From: Craspedostauros australis
Taxonomy: Eukaryota; Bacillariophyta; Bacillariophyceae; Mastogloiales; Achnanthaceae
Length of the DNA: 64,000 nt
NCBI GenBank assembly: GCA_026770025.1
Contig: JAMXDE010000017.1
Location: 930,001 to 994,000 of the forward strand
Reading direction: 5' to 3'
Under the pieces are notes generated by a model. It had not been told where the DNA came from, did not search any database, and saw nothing but the letters and a program-made list of their open reading frames with translations. This document shows, in pieces, positions 21,070 to 31,331 of this stretch. Numbering within the stretch: the first letter of the stretch is position 1; each line of letters opens with the position of its first letter. The position numbers were made by a program, and so were the translations under genes.

Positions 21070-22535
21070 TGTGAGCGCAGTCGATCAATAGCTCAATAGC
21101 TCCACAGCTCATCTATCCATTTGTGCGTTGGTGCGTTGATGCGTTGTTGCGTTGGATCATCAAGCCACATGTCTTGCCAGAGGGGTGTTCTGAAAGTCAA
21201 GTGAGTAGCTGAAAGGTGTGCAATCAAGGAGAAAGAGTGCTCACACCATTCACATCATCCACATCATCCACATCACCCGCGCCATCCAAGGAAGATATCA
21301 TCCTGGATACACGCTTGGGACGCACCAAATGCCGTAGAACTTCGCCATGGTCGGTTGCTTGTGTCGTGATGCTCCAAACAAAGCCTTCTTGCTCTGCTCT
21401 CCTATCTCCCTTCTTCTTGCTTCTTGCTTCTTGGTTCGCCGAATCTATCTCCTGTCGCGGATGCGCTGGACAATGTCGTCTGCGCAGGCGCTTGCTGCCT
21501 TGCCCACTTGGCTCTTCAAGGCCGAGAGATGGATACTGATACTGATGGAGTGCTCGAATGCAGCAATGACAATGACAATGACGGCGATGAGGATGAGGAT
21601 GGAGATGATGGAGGTGGCGGCAATGGTGATAGCGGCGGCAGCAGTGGTGGTCCTCGTGTCTTTGTACTGTCTCTTGTGGCAGCGCCTTCCTTTCTCTTCC
21701 ATCGAGCTGCGCCGTGTTGGGCCGTGCTGCGCTGTGTCGTGTCTGTGTTCATTTCGCTTCGTTCGCTTCGTTCGATTTGGCGTCCGACTTCCCACCGATG
21801 TTCTTCACGACTCGACCCTAATATAATCGAGGTTTGTTGGCCAATTGCATTTAAATTTATTCGGATCTCAATACGATCATTACCGCTTCCATCAATCGTG
21901 TCACAAAATCGCTTCGTCTATCAACAATTTGGTGAGTGGCCATCGAAAGCGGACGCCCACACGCACAAAGCTGTGTGCACGAGAAGAGCGAGCGACATCA
22001 GATCTTCCAAGCCGATGGCGGCATCCCATCGTTTGCGGAGTTGCGGTGCCATGCCAACTCACAGCCAAAATGACGCATACCGTAGACCGCACGAATGCAG
22101 CAGGCTCAGCTCGCACACTGCCGCACGTCCTCGGACTTGTATTGCATGCAATTCCATCACAGCACCTCATCGCAAGTGCAATACGGAAGTATGGTATGGT
22201 ATGGTATGTATGGCAATGTATTGTATTGTACTCGTATCGTCTTGTCTTGTGCTCGTCTTCATCATCTTGATGCTCCGCACGATGTGCCACCCCATGCCAT
22301 AAACGATCGCATTCGATCGAGTATGCAAACAGCATGGGTGGTCGCACAGCTAACGCCGTTGGTCGGTCGGTCAACTATTAACCGATTCGGCAACCGAACC
22401 GACCAACCGGCCAGGGAAAACTGATCCTTTGTCTCTCTCTCTCTCGCGTTGCGTTGCTTTCTTCGTCAACTGCACCCGCCTTCCTTCCTTCCTGCCTCAT
22501 CGCCCCTCCGTCGCCAACCACTCCAGCCGACTTCG
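21070..22535. other. Divergent/intergenic stretch with one possible small membrane protein
   Basis: Between the four-span gene and the phosphoesterase gene. Most open frames are interchangeable across strands. The best candidate, at 21445-21795 on the minus strand, is listed separately. A CT run lies at about 22433-22444. Confidence 0.45.
21445..21795 (-). CDS. Possible small single-pass membrane protein
   Basis: 116 codons. An N-terminal basic region (RTKRTKRNEHRH, EEKGRRCHKRQYKD) is followed by one long hydrophobic segment of about 30 residues (AAAAITIAATSIISILIL and onward) and a polar tail ending in IVQRIRDRR. A GAT/CAT-rich repeat in the DNA creates both this segment and an acidic run on the other strand, so the frame may be accidental. 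No family was recognised. Confidence 0.3.
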   Translation of the reverse strand: MGSRTPNRTKRTKRNEHRHDTAQHGPTRRSSMEEKGRRCHKRQYKDTRTTTAAAAITIAATSIISILILIAVIVIVIAAFEHSISISIHLSALKSQVGKAASACADDIVQRIRDRR

Positions 22536-24074
22536 TCACTCCGGTTCCGCCTCAACTTGTTTCTCCGCACGATGCGGATGCGTGGGCCGCTTCTTCGAAT
22601 GCCGATTCCAGTCACCGCGCTGACGATCGAAGCGGATCAGCCCGCCGCCCAACACGAGCTGGTTGCCGGTCTCCTCCACCAGCGGGATTAGATTGCCGTC
22701 CGCATCCGTCGCCGCGACTTCCACCATGAGGGGGTCCGACAAGCCCAGCTGGTCCAGCTGGATGTCCGTCATCTGCGGCCACGCCAGCTGCTGCCGCAAC
22801 TTGATGTTCACGTCCCAGCTGTGTCCGTCGCCGTGCACGTACAGGAAGGGCAACGATCGTCGCTCCCCCACCATGAAGGTTGACATGTACTCGAAGATGG
22901 GCCGCGTGGCGGGGGACCGGTTGGCGTGGCCCAGCACGATGACGGCGCGAGGTTGCGTTGTGGTATCGTCGTCATTGAAGTACCGCGTGAACGTCGCGCG
23001 GATCCAGGCCCCCGCCTTCTCCATCATGGGCGCGTAGAAGGGATCCGTTGGTGCGATGTTCGAGAGGTTGATCGTGACGAATAGGACGCCCTCCTTGTAG
23101 AATGAGAACATGTATTCATGATCTGGATCATGCCGCATGCTCGGGAACACGGGCGTACCCAGCGCTTTGCTTTCGCCAACGGATGAGACGTCCCAATGCG
23201 TGTAAAATTTGCCAAAGATCTGAGTGAACAGATCGAACCGTCCCTGCTTGTCCTCGCAGTCGTACCAGTCGTTGTCACCATGCAGCACGAACATGGGCAG
23301 AGGCGCCGTGCGGAGGATGCCCTCGATGAACCGATAGTACGATGGCTTGCACTGCGTGCGTTCGACGCGCTGGATGTCACCCACGTGCGCAATGAATTCG
23401 AAAGGCGTGCTCGTGCCATTGGCAGAACGCGTCATGGAGGGAATCTGTTGCACCAGCAGCTTCTCCTCGCGGGTGGAGTACGGCGTGTCGCCGATCACGT
23501 AGAACCCGAATCCGCCGAACGTCGGTCTGTTGGCGCTGTGAGGTGCCAAGGTCTTGTCCTTTGCGGTCGCGAGAGCCTGCGCTGGATCCGCTTTGGGTTT
23601 GGACCAGCTGGAGACGACGCTCCGACGGCTGACATTCCGCGCCCATCCAAAGCCGGCGAGGGAACTGACGAGGACGATCATGTACAAAACGTTTACCATC
23701 ACCATCCAGAACCGACGTTTGCATGCGGGTGACAGCAGCCACGCTGATAGTGTCCATGGCGATGACGACGATGGTGATGGCGATGGTTTACGGAGGGACG
23801 ATGGCGATCCTGGTGGTGACGACGCACCTCGTGGTAGCGAAGGCGTCACCATGACCCTCGTCGGTGTCTCGATATCTCGCGTACGCTCCTGTCGAGGAAG
23901 GAGAGGAGACCGCGTTGTGCGAGTAGGGCTTCTTGAAATCATCTTCATGCCGCTGCTGTTGCTGGTGATGTGGTTGGTGTTGCTCTCGTTGCTGGTGATA
24001 TTACTGGTGATATTGCTGCTGTTGCTCTCGTTGCTGGTGGCATCGCTGCTGTTGGATCTTTCGCGGACCTTCAT
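22536..24074 (-). CDS. Membrane-anchored calcineurin-like metallophosphoesterase
   Basis: 512 residues with type II membrane topology: a long Ser/Thr/Asn/Pro-rich N terminus (1-118), one membrane segment at about 121-145 (RFWMVMVNVLYMIVLVSS), then a lumenal or extracellular phosphoesterase domain. Metal-site motifs appear in order: GDTPYS (Asp196), HVGDIQ (Asp233), HGDNDWYD (Asn268, in the place of the usual GNHE), LGHANRSP (His383) and VHGDGHSWD (His414/His418). This matches the calcineurin-like fold; members hydrolyse phosphomonoesters or diesters with two metals, and the substrate here is unknown. The N terminus carries SNITSN-type repeats. A CT/GA run lies at 24230-24249, about 160 bases upstream of the start. 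Confidence 0.85.
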   Translation of the reverse strand: MKVRERSNSSDATSNESNSSNITSNITSNESNTNHITSNSSGMKMISRSPTRTTRSPLLPRQERTRDIETPTRVMVTPSLPRGASSPPGSPSSLRKPSPSPSSSSPWTLSAWLLSPACKRRFWMVMVNVLYMIVLVSSLAGFGWARNVSRRSVVSSWSKPKADPAQALATAKDKTLAPHSANRPTFGGFGFYVIGDTPYSTREEKLLVQQIPSMTRSANGTSTPFEFIAHVGDIQRVERTQCKPSYYRFIEGILRTAPLPMFVLHGDNDWYDCEDKQGRFDLFTQIFGKFYTHWDVSSVGESKALGTPVFPSMRHDPDHEYMFSFYKEGVLFVTINLSNIAPTDPFYAPMMEKAGAWIRATFTRYFNDDDTTTQPRAVIVLGHANRSPATRPIFEYMSTFMVGERRSLPFLYVHGDGHSWDVNIKLRQQLAWPQMTDIQLDQLGLSDPLMVEVAATDADGNLIPLVEETGNQLVLGGGLIRFDRQRGDWNRHSKKRPTHPHRAEKQVEAEPE

Positions 24075-24898
24075 TCTTTGCTGGTGGTGGCTTTGCTTTG
24101 CCTTGCCTCCGCGAGTGCTCGGTTGCTCTCTCTTGAAAGTTTGCCTCTTTGCGTTTCTCTCTTTGGCTCAGTCTTTGTCTCTTCACGCGTCGTTTGCGTG
24201 GTTGACTCCGTTTCTGTCTCGCAGTGTCGCTCTCTCTCTCTCTCTCTCTTGTACTCCTGCCAATACGCATGCATGCGAGTCCAGTGGATTTCTGTATTCT
24301 CGAATGAATCCAACTGCTAGCTTGGGCGGCTGACCGAACAACTGATTGACTGATTGGTTTGGTGTATGGGCTTCTTTTTATAATCGCAGTGCCACCTCTG
24401 GGTGCGATGAAGCAAGCGATGGGGGGAAAGATACTTGTGGTGCAATGAGAAGTGCCATCTCATGACATGGTGATGATACGTACCTGCCATACTTCTCGTC
24501 GCTCGAGTGTTGGTGCGAGCGAAAGTCCGAGGATGAATGGATAGCGCAGTGCTCTCATCACTTGTTTGATTGATTGGTCGCATGGGCACCATGCACGCAT
24601 GAGTGTTGTACTTGCAGGTGCTTGTGCAGAGCACATGGATGTGTGTGCGCTGTACCCAACGAGAAGCATGTTGCGGAGGAGACGACGGACCCAAGCCAGT
24701 TTGGCAGTTCCAGTCATACCGTTGGCATGGGAAAGAACGATACGGATTGCTGTTTGTGTGCGCGCCACAACTTTCATTCGTTCGGATCATAAAAAGTATT
24801 CAGATACGAATATATTTGAGAAAGATACCGAACGGTTACAGAAGCCGATTCACTGCTGTAGCCGTTGTCCAGTAATTTCCGCGTGTATCAGAGCCACG
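24075..24898. other. Intergenic, no gene seen
   Basis: Upstream region of the phosphoesterase gene. It contains the GA/CT run at 24230-24249 and otherwise only short overlapping frames on both strands. Confidence 0.5.
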
Positions 24899-25057
24899 TC
24901 AAACAGCCTTGTCGAGTGAACGAAGCCGATTTGGGGAATCTGCCACATTGTGTGGTTCTTGTTTTTCGTTCGTGGCCGACCCAAAGATACCGACCACGAT
25001 CAGCACCAACGAACCAACAATGATGAAGATGGCCGCTTCCTTCACTCGCTGCGCCAT
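24899..25057 (-). CDS. 52-residue single-pass membrane protein
   Basis: A short frame, ATG at 25057 to TGA at 24899-24901. It begins MAQRVKEAAIFIIVG and continues as a strongly hydrophobic helix (LVLIVVGIFG), then a polar tail (ATNEKQEPHNVADSPNR) ending LRSLDKAV. The layout of a short amphipathic start, one helix and a charged tail is that of small membrane subunits of respiratory, photosynthetic or secretory complexes, but no family was recognised. It could also be the last exon of a longer gene; no acceptor was required to read it. Confidence 0.45.
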   Translation of the reverse strand: MAQRVKEAAIFIIVGSLVLIVVGIFGSATNEKQEPHNVADSPNRLRSLDKAV

Positions 25058-25895
25058 GCAAGCAGCATGCAAGGATGATCAGACAGGTACACACATGGAC
25101 AGATCATCGGCATGTTGGTCTCACGGAGTTGAGGATCGAAGGAAGGGAGCAAAGATATATTCTGCGATGCTATCGTAGAGCATAATTGTCGGTTCCTGGT
25201 TCTGCGCTGATCTCATGAGATATTGGTGGATTTGGTCTTGGTGCCATTGCCATCATGTGTGCAACCTGTTATCAATACCATCGTCATATGATGGTATAGT
25301 CCTCGGGACCATTGCTTCGATATTGGTACGTGCATGGTGTCGCTATCAATGAATGCGGACACGTGGACGCGGATACGAACATGTGCAAAGACATGATGCG
25401 AAGGGGCTGAAGCCACGAGCAGCGCATGGGAGAAAGTTGAAGTGAGAAGGGGAGGCACCTCGCAGAATAGAGTATTATATGATTTCCTCGACAGAGACCA
25501 GGCAGAATGTGAAATGAATCGAGGTCCTGCACCTCGTGCTACTAATCGATGGTAATTCTTGTACACGAACGAGAGAATTCTGCGGTCGTACCACACAGAG
25601 AAGCGCGGCGAGCTTTATTTCAGAGCGGCGGATGCTTTTGCGCCATCTACGGAATGTTCGCGTGTGGCTCCTGGACTTTTGCACATTCCACCACTCCACA
25701 TGGGTACTCGTGTTTTTTTTTTGCTGTATCGGGATGCACATAGTATAGTGGACGCCTTCTTGATTCACTGGCATTGTGGAGTCATGTCTCTTCCACTCAA
25801 AAGTGTTCGTTTCATTCCCTTCGGTATTGCCAACAAGAGTCGCAGCCTTTGACGGAGGGCACACCCCAACAGGTAGCGATTGGGTAGATCTCCGC
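25058..25895. other. Intergenic, no gene seen
   Basis: Between the small membrane protein and the 3' end of the spliced glycosyltransferase-like gene. A frame of 173 codons (25475-25996, minus) overlaps exon 2 of that gene in a different frame and is treated as a shadow. Confidence 0.5.
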
Positions 25896-27110
25896 TTACG
25901 CCCCAGTATGGCGCCCATCCAAATGGCGGATGAATGGTGGCGCATTGGGTGGTCCGAGCAAGTGCGGTCCCCACTTGGAGCAATTCCGAGACGCATGCCA
26001 CCTCATAAGTTGTTCGGTGGGGAGGCCGAACGTGAAGTTCACACCGTGCTGATGATATCGCTCCCAGAACAAGTTGAAGACGTCGTGGTAGTACGATACC
26101 GTTGTGAGATGATTGCTATCGATGGAGTGGTGCAAGAATGAATGGGTCATTGGCAAAAAAGGAGAGATGGAAACACAAATGAATGAAGGGAGGGAGGAAG
26201 GTACCATGAGGATGACATTGTCGTCGGATGGCATTGTTGAAGCGGGCGCAAAGCCCAAAAAATCGCAGAATACGCACAATGATAGCCACGCGATCACTTA
26301 CTTGTCAGACCATCCGGGAGTCTTGGTGAACTGCAAAACACCCACATCCTCGATGCTCGTGTCCAGGCCGAAGCATGGCCCCCTATCCGCGCCTGCCGCA
26401 ACGTTGGGTCTCTTGTTGAAGCGAATGCATTCCAACGTGGTGGGGTACTTCTCCATGGCATGCACAATCTCTTTGTGCAGGACGGGCCGAATGAACGCGA
26501 AATCGTGCTGAATGACGTACACGTACTTCGTGGTCATGCGTTCTATGGACTGCTTGATGTTGCCCGTGATCCCGAGATGGTACGGCGCCTCGACGAGGGT
26601 GACATGATCATGAATGCCGTACGTGCTGTTGAGATTGTCGATGTACTGCCGCAGCCGATCCAGATCTCCCGGCTGCTTCTCTGTCTCCGGCTTATCGATG
26701 GAGAAGAAGATCGGGGCATCGTGCGGCAGGCCAACCAGCTGGCCCAACGACTCGATCGTCTTGCTGATGATCTCCAAGGACGGATGCGTCGGGATCAGCG
26801 ATGTGAGAATGAGGATGCTCGTGTCGTTGGCTGCGTCGTACTCCGCGGCCGACATGTGCAGATCTTCCAGCGGATCGAAGTACTTGGACTGGTCTGCGAA
26901 GATGGGTGCGGGACTGATGGCTGTGTACGAGTAGTTCTGGGCGGACGATTGGAACTCGGCCGCGAACTTCATGGTGTTGACCATGGACACCTCCGAGTAC
27001 ATGGAAAAGAAGAAGCTCACAGCGAAAGCCGCGACGAAGGCGAGGTACGTCGTTCGTCTCGACTCATTCGCTGGCGTTGTTTCCTTTTTCTCACTGCGCT
27101 TTTTCGCCAT
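25896..27110 (-). CDS. Type II membrane glycosyltransferase-like protein, two exons
   Basis: Exon 1 is 27110-26302 and exon 2 is 26115-25896. The 186-base intron (26301-26116) has a perfect donor GTAAGT and acceptor TAG; joining restores SDN|NHLTT and gives 342 residues in one frame. Residues 1-20 are basic, about 21-38 form a membrane anchor (TYLAFVAAFAVSFFFSMY), and the lumenal part resembles nucleotide-sugar transferases of the GT-A type: LILTSLIPTHPSLEII at the start of the fold, FFSIDKP, and YVYVIQHDFAFIRPV, where HDF may stand for the metal-binding DxD-like site. Exon 2 ends with the aromatic-rich LFWERYHQHGVNFTFG. The exact family and sugar are unknown. Confidence 0.75.
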
Positions 27111-27895
27111 GATGCGTTGCTTCCTGTGCTGCGTTGCTTGTCGTTTGTCACAGATTGCGGATTACGAACGACGGATTGCGTGTCGTAAGAGTGCTACTAC
27201 TACTCTTCTGTACTCGACCCTACTCTCTGGAAAGAGAGTGTTCCACAACGGTGTTGCACTTGGTATTGCACTTGGCGTTGCGGATGTCTTCAAGTCAGGC
27301 TGCGTGGCAAGGATTTATGAATGGGAGCCTCTTTTCAATGGGCAGTCTGTTGCAATGCTGTGCTCTCTCTCTCTCTCTCTCTCTCTATCCGGTCTTTATG
27401 TGAGTTGTTGGTTGTTGTTGCTGTGGATGTTGTTGTGGATGGTGTTCGTGGTGACCCTTCGACAAGTATTGCGATTATGATTCCGGAGAATGTCGACCAC
27501 CACGAGGAAAGGTCAACGAAAAGGGCGCGTTTGTTGGTCGCGAAGCCGCTTCTCGATGCTGTTTTCAACGGTCAACACCTCGCCACTGGTCAGCAAGCAA
27601 CAGAACAGGAAGAACACCAGGTGTTGTTCATTTCTTCAGACTACCGAAGTACCTTCAGAAACTCGAAACACTGGTGACATGTCTACGCGCGCGAGCTAGA
27701 GAAAGGTTATCGCAAAAAATTGAGAAGAGCATCGGCAGAGTATTATCGTGTCCGCAGAAAACGTTGGAAAGAGCACGCGGGTACTCGTACCATGCATAAT
27801 ATAATACTATACAACACGAGCACGTTGCTACTCTTTTCAAAGGGTATATAATGCTATACAGACGTTCACCATCGCTACTATCATAATCGTAAACT
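27111..27895. other. Intergenic with CT run
   Basis: Upstream of the glycosyltransferase-like gene and downstream of the 27896-30565 gene. A (CT)13 run lies at 27362-27387. TA-rich motifs at 27793-27812 and 27844-27858 lie 40-100 bases past the stop of the 27896 gene and may mark its 3' end. Confidence 0.5.
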
Positions 27896-30565
27896 TTAGG
27901 ATTCGATGATGTAAAATGCCAACCCTTCCTGAAGTGACCCGAGATCTTCATATCCGTAGCCATAGAGGACATACACATAATCCTCTTCAGTCTGCCAAGA
28001 GCATCCATTGATGCATTCCGCGATCATACAAGTAAGCCGGGTGCATGCATTGCCGCCCAGACCTCGGGGATACTTCATCACCGAAAGGCCAAACACGTCC
28101 CAGGCGTGCTGTGTGCCAAACGGTGTTTTGAGGGTGAAGAGTTTGCCGGTTCCGTCCACTTCATACCACAGCCCAATCGGAAGCTCGGAATCCGAGATTG
28201 GCGCGCCGAGTGTATGATAGCATGCAGGAGGAACATCGCTATCAGGGGTCGCCGAAACCAGGAAGATGTCCCCACCCATGGTGCAATCGATGAAGTCCTC
28301 GTTCGGGATGACGTTGTCGCCCGTCACGTTGGGATCATCGGATACGACGAACACGGCGTCATTGATGTCCAGTGCGTTGACGCAGAAATCGCCAGGAACC
28401 ACTCCAGTGATTGAGAAGTCGGAGACAGACAACACGAAGTCGCCTGCCTCGCCAGGCTTTCCGTGTACCAGGATGTAGTACATCTGCCCTTCTGTGGTCA
28501 TCCAACGAGCTCTACTCTGCTGCGAGCTGCAGCTGTCGTCGTCGCCGACGTGGCACGTCATCAGCTGGGCGCGAGACGACAGCAGGGACTCGAGGCTGAT
28601 CTCGCCGTTGCGCCAGCGGTAGTACTCGATGGGATCGTCACTGTGCGTGTCGAACTCAAAGACGGAGATCTGAGTATCCCAATCCGCGCGTCCGCATGTG
28701 GTGACAGCGATGGCCTCGCCGTTTCCAATGACGCTGTACCATGCGCCTTGCGTGGTCTGGGCTGTGGCCGGCCCGCAGGATGGGGCGAGACTGTCGTCCA
28801 TCGTGGCGTTCGTGCTGCTGAATCTTCCTGCAGCAAGTCTTCGGTTGTTCCCACGGAGAATGACCGAGCTGTCACCATCGGGTGGAATCGAGGAGGCGTC
28901 ACTCGCGATCGATCCGGGAAGGAGGAGCTCGTTTCCTGTTGGATTGATTGGGCCGTACGCAAACATGGAATTCGAATTCGGCCAGACACTCAGCTCGAAG
29001 GTGTCGGGGCTTCCGCTGCCGTCGCGCAAGACTGCGATGAAGTAGTCGCGCCATGGTTCCGCAATCCAGGAGTGGTGCCGCAAGTCGCGGTCGGTTATGA
29101 TGGAAGAGATGCAAGGCATGTACAAACATTGCATGACATTGTCAGAAGATGGCGGAGCATCGAAGACGTACGCGGAGTAGCCATCCGTCACGTACGCGGT
29201 GACAGGCTGCGTCTTGTCTGATCGAAATCGATACCACAGGCCGAATCCGGACGAGATGTTGTCCGCTTCGCAGACCCGATGGAATATTTCTTCAAGTTCT
29301 CGGTTTGCAGTAGAAGCTATGACTTTGTTGTCGTTCCCAATGCCGATGGGATGCGCTGAGTTGCAGTCACGGTTGTCGCCCAGGGTCGGCGATTGGGTCG
29401 GATTCATTGATGGCGACAGTGTGGGGTTGGTTGATGTGGGCGGTGTGGGGTTGGGTGATGGCGACGGTGTGGGGTTGGTTGATACGGACGGTGAATGGGG
29501 TGATTCGTCCGTCGAGGGAGGCGTTGTTGGAGCATCCGCGATGTTTGTGGTTCGCACACCGTTGCTACCCGACTTGTCGAATTCGCCGGTCGCTGCGAGA
29601 GCGATCACGACAATCGCAGCAATAGCAACAATGGAACAGCAAACGAATGGAAGAACCATCCGTCGACGTTTCTGCTTCTCCTCCTGCGGAGGCGTTGTGT
29701 CATCGTCTTTGTCGTGAGGACCATGTGAGACAACCTGAGCCTCGGTCGCCTCTAGCAGCATTCTCTGCCTCGTGTCAGATTCAATGCGTCTTCGTTCTTC
29801 TGGGGACACCCCGATTCGGCTGGTTCGTACTAGCTCGGCATGGACGGGCGCTGGTGTATTGTCAGCCACGGGTAACTCTGGAGCAGGGCTAGTGTCCTCT
29901 GTGGGCGGCAGGTCATCCATCTCCGCAGATTCTGACGTTCCCCGAACTGCTGTGCCATGGACTCGGAGAGCACCCGTCAGTGTGGGTGCTTCTTTATTCA
30001 GCATAGTGTCACTTTTGGCATCGCTGTTGATGCTTGCATTGTCATTGATGCTTGCATTACCGTTGATGCTAGCATTGCTATCGGTGTTCTTATTGCCACT
30101 AATGTTCTTACCGCCATTGATGTTCTTATTGCCACTGCTGTTGCGATTGCCATCGTTGGCACCATTGCCGACACTATTGGCATTGATCTTGCGGCTGAAG
30201 ATGGACTGCTGATTGCTCCTCTGGTTGATGGGAACCTGTGCTTGCAGAATAGCGAATTGATGCTTGGACGATCTCGTCGCCCGGCCTCGTCCTTGCGCTT
30301 CGCCGCCCATGGCCTGGTTCCGATCTGCCTCGTTGTCTCCGCTCTCGACTGTCGTCGTCTGGTCCGTTTCCTCATAACGGCTGAGTTCCTCAAATGCTCC
30401 GGGAACGCTTGGCGATTCTACATTTGACTGCGCATCCTTGTCAGCCTGATCGGCTACCAAGGCTGGAGCATCACTGGCGCGTTCGTTGGTGCCGCTACGG
30501 TTCTCATCTTGGCGAGATCCTGCACCTTCCTGGTCGCCGCTGGAGGCGTCTTCCTTTGATCCCAT
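27896..30565 (-). CDS. Large single-pass membrane protein with Pro/Thr stalk and ectodomain
   Basis: 889 residues. A polar, disordered N terminus (1-298) includes Asn/Ile/Gly repeats (NINGGKNISGNKN; SINGNASINDNASIN). One membrane segment lies at about 303-326, preceded by KQKRRR, so the N terminus is probably cytosolic. A stalk at 343-396 repeats NPT(P/L)SPS. The ectodomain (398-889) has regularly spaced Cys and three related units that each carry a GLWYRF/GAWYSV/GLWYEV-like strand followed by a segment ending in AYVFDA, ISVFEF or FGLSVM; this looks like a repeated beta domain. Similar architectures are abundant among uncharacterised diatom surface proteins. No catalytic motif is seen; a receptor-like or adhesive role is a guess. 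Confidence 0.75.
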   Translation of the reverse strand: MGSKEDASSGDQEGAGSRQDENRSGTNERASDAPALVADQADKDAQSNVESPSVPGAFEELSRYEETDQTTTVESGDNEADRNQAMGGEAQGRGRATRSSKHQFAILQAQVPINQRSNQQSIFSRKINANSVGNGANDGNRNSSGNKNINGGKNISGNKNTDSNASINGNASINDNASINSDAKSDTMLNKEAPTLTGALRVHGTAVRGTSESAEMDDLPPTEDTSPAPELPVADNTPAPVHAELVRTSRIGVSPEERRRIESDTRQRMLLEATEAQVVSHGPHDKDDDTTPPQEEKQKRRRMVLPFVCCSIVAIAAIVVIALAATGEFDKSGSNGVRTTNIADAPTTPPSTDESPHSPSVSTNPTPSPSPNPTPPTSTNPTLSPSMNPTQSPTLGDNRDCNSAHPIGIGNDNKVIASTANRELEEIFHRVCEADNISSGFGLWYRFRSDKTQPVTAYVTDGYSAYVFDAPPSSDNVMQCLYMPCISSIITDRDLRHHSWIAEPWRDYFIAVLRDGSGSPDTFELSVWPNSNSMFAYGPINPTGNELLLPGSIASDASSIPPDGDSSVILRGNNRRLAAGRFSSTNATMDDSLAPSCGPATAQTTQGAWYSVIGNGEAIAVTTCGRADWDTQISVFEFDTHSDDPIEYYRWRNGEISLESLLSSRAQLMTCHVGDDDSCSSQQSRARWMTTEGQMYYILVHGKPGEAGDFVLSVSDFSITGVVPGDFCVNALDINDAVFVVSDDPNVTGDNVIPNEDFIDCTMGGDIFLVSATPDSDVPPACYHTLGAPISDSELPIGLWYEVDGTGKLFTLKTPFGTQHAWDVFGLSVMKYPRGLGGNACTRLTCMIAECINGCSWQTEEDYVYVLYGYGYEDLGSLQEGLAFYIIES

Positions 30566-31331
30566 CGTGGACGGCAGTGATGCAAGAGAGGAATTCGATA
30601 TCCGGCTGACCTGCGCTTTGCTTGGCTTCCAAGGAGCTCGCAGAGTTTGTGATCAGTTGGTGGTCCCGAGGTGAGCAAGATTGTTGCCATTCAGCCGTTC
30701 GGATGGGAGATGTTATGTTTGCTGGGCCTTGTGCGCAATGGCAGTGGCGACAGCATCGTCCCCCTCCATCTCCGCCTTCACAGCGAGAACAAGCCGGTTT
30801 GGTGGTGGCGATGCTGTTGTTGGTGAAGTTGCTTGATGGCTTGCTTCGCAGATCGCATGGCGCCTCCAGTTGTTGACACCTGCAACGAACAGAACACACA
30901 ACAAGGAATCGCTCTTGTCGAAATCTTAATCACTCCTGAAAGCAGTCACTAAAACAAGATCACGTTTGCTACATCCGGGTGCCCGCAGTCTTCAGGGAAG
31001 AAGCGAGAGGGGTGCAATCTCAAGAACTTCATACGGGTTGGGTTCAATAGCAACAGAGAAGGTATTATATTTGGTACGCGTATGGTAGAGTTATCTCTCT
31101 CTCTACTTGTACCGATCTTATTTTCTGGCAATGTTAAAGCAGAAAGGCAGTCAAGTCTCTTGTTGAAGTTTGTGGCTGGTCCCCTGCAACCAGCACTTTG
31201 TCATGAGTATGCAACTGTGGAACAGTTGTACTCGTGGAGCGTTTGTGGAGTAGGCCCAACATGTCAGATTCTGCTGCAAGTCCTGCCACGTATAATACTA
31301 ATCTATTACACTTACATAGAGAGGTACGACT
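30566..31331. other. Intergenic, no gene seen
   Basis: Upstream of the large membrane protein and downstream of the serine dehydratase. TATAATACTA at 31291-31300 lies about 35 bases past the dehydratase stop. A shorter CT run is at about 31092-31104. No gene is supported. Confidence 0.5.
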
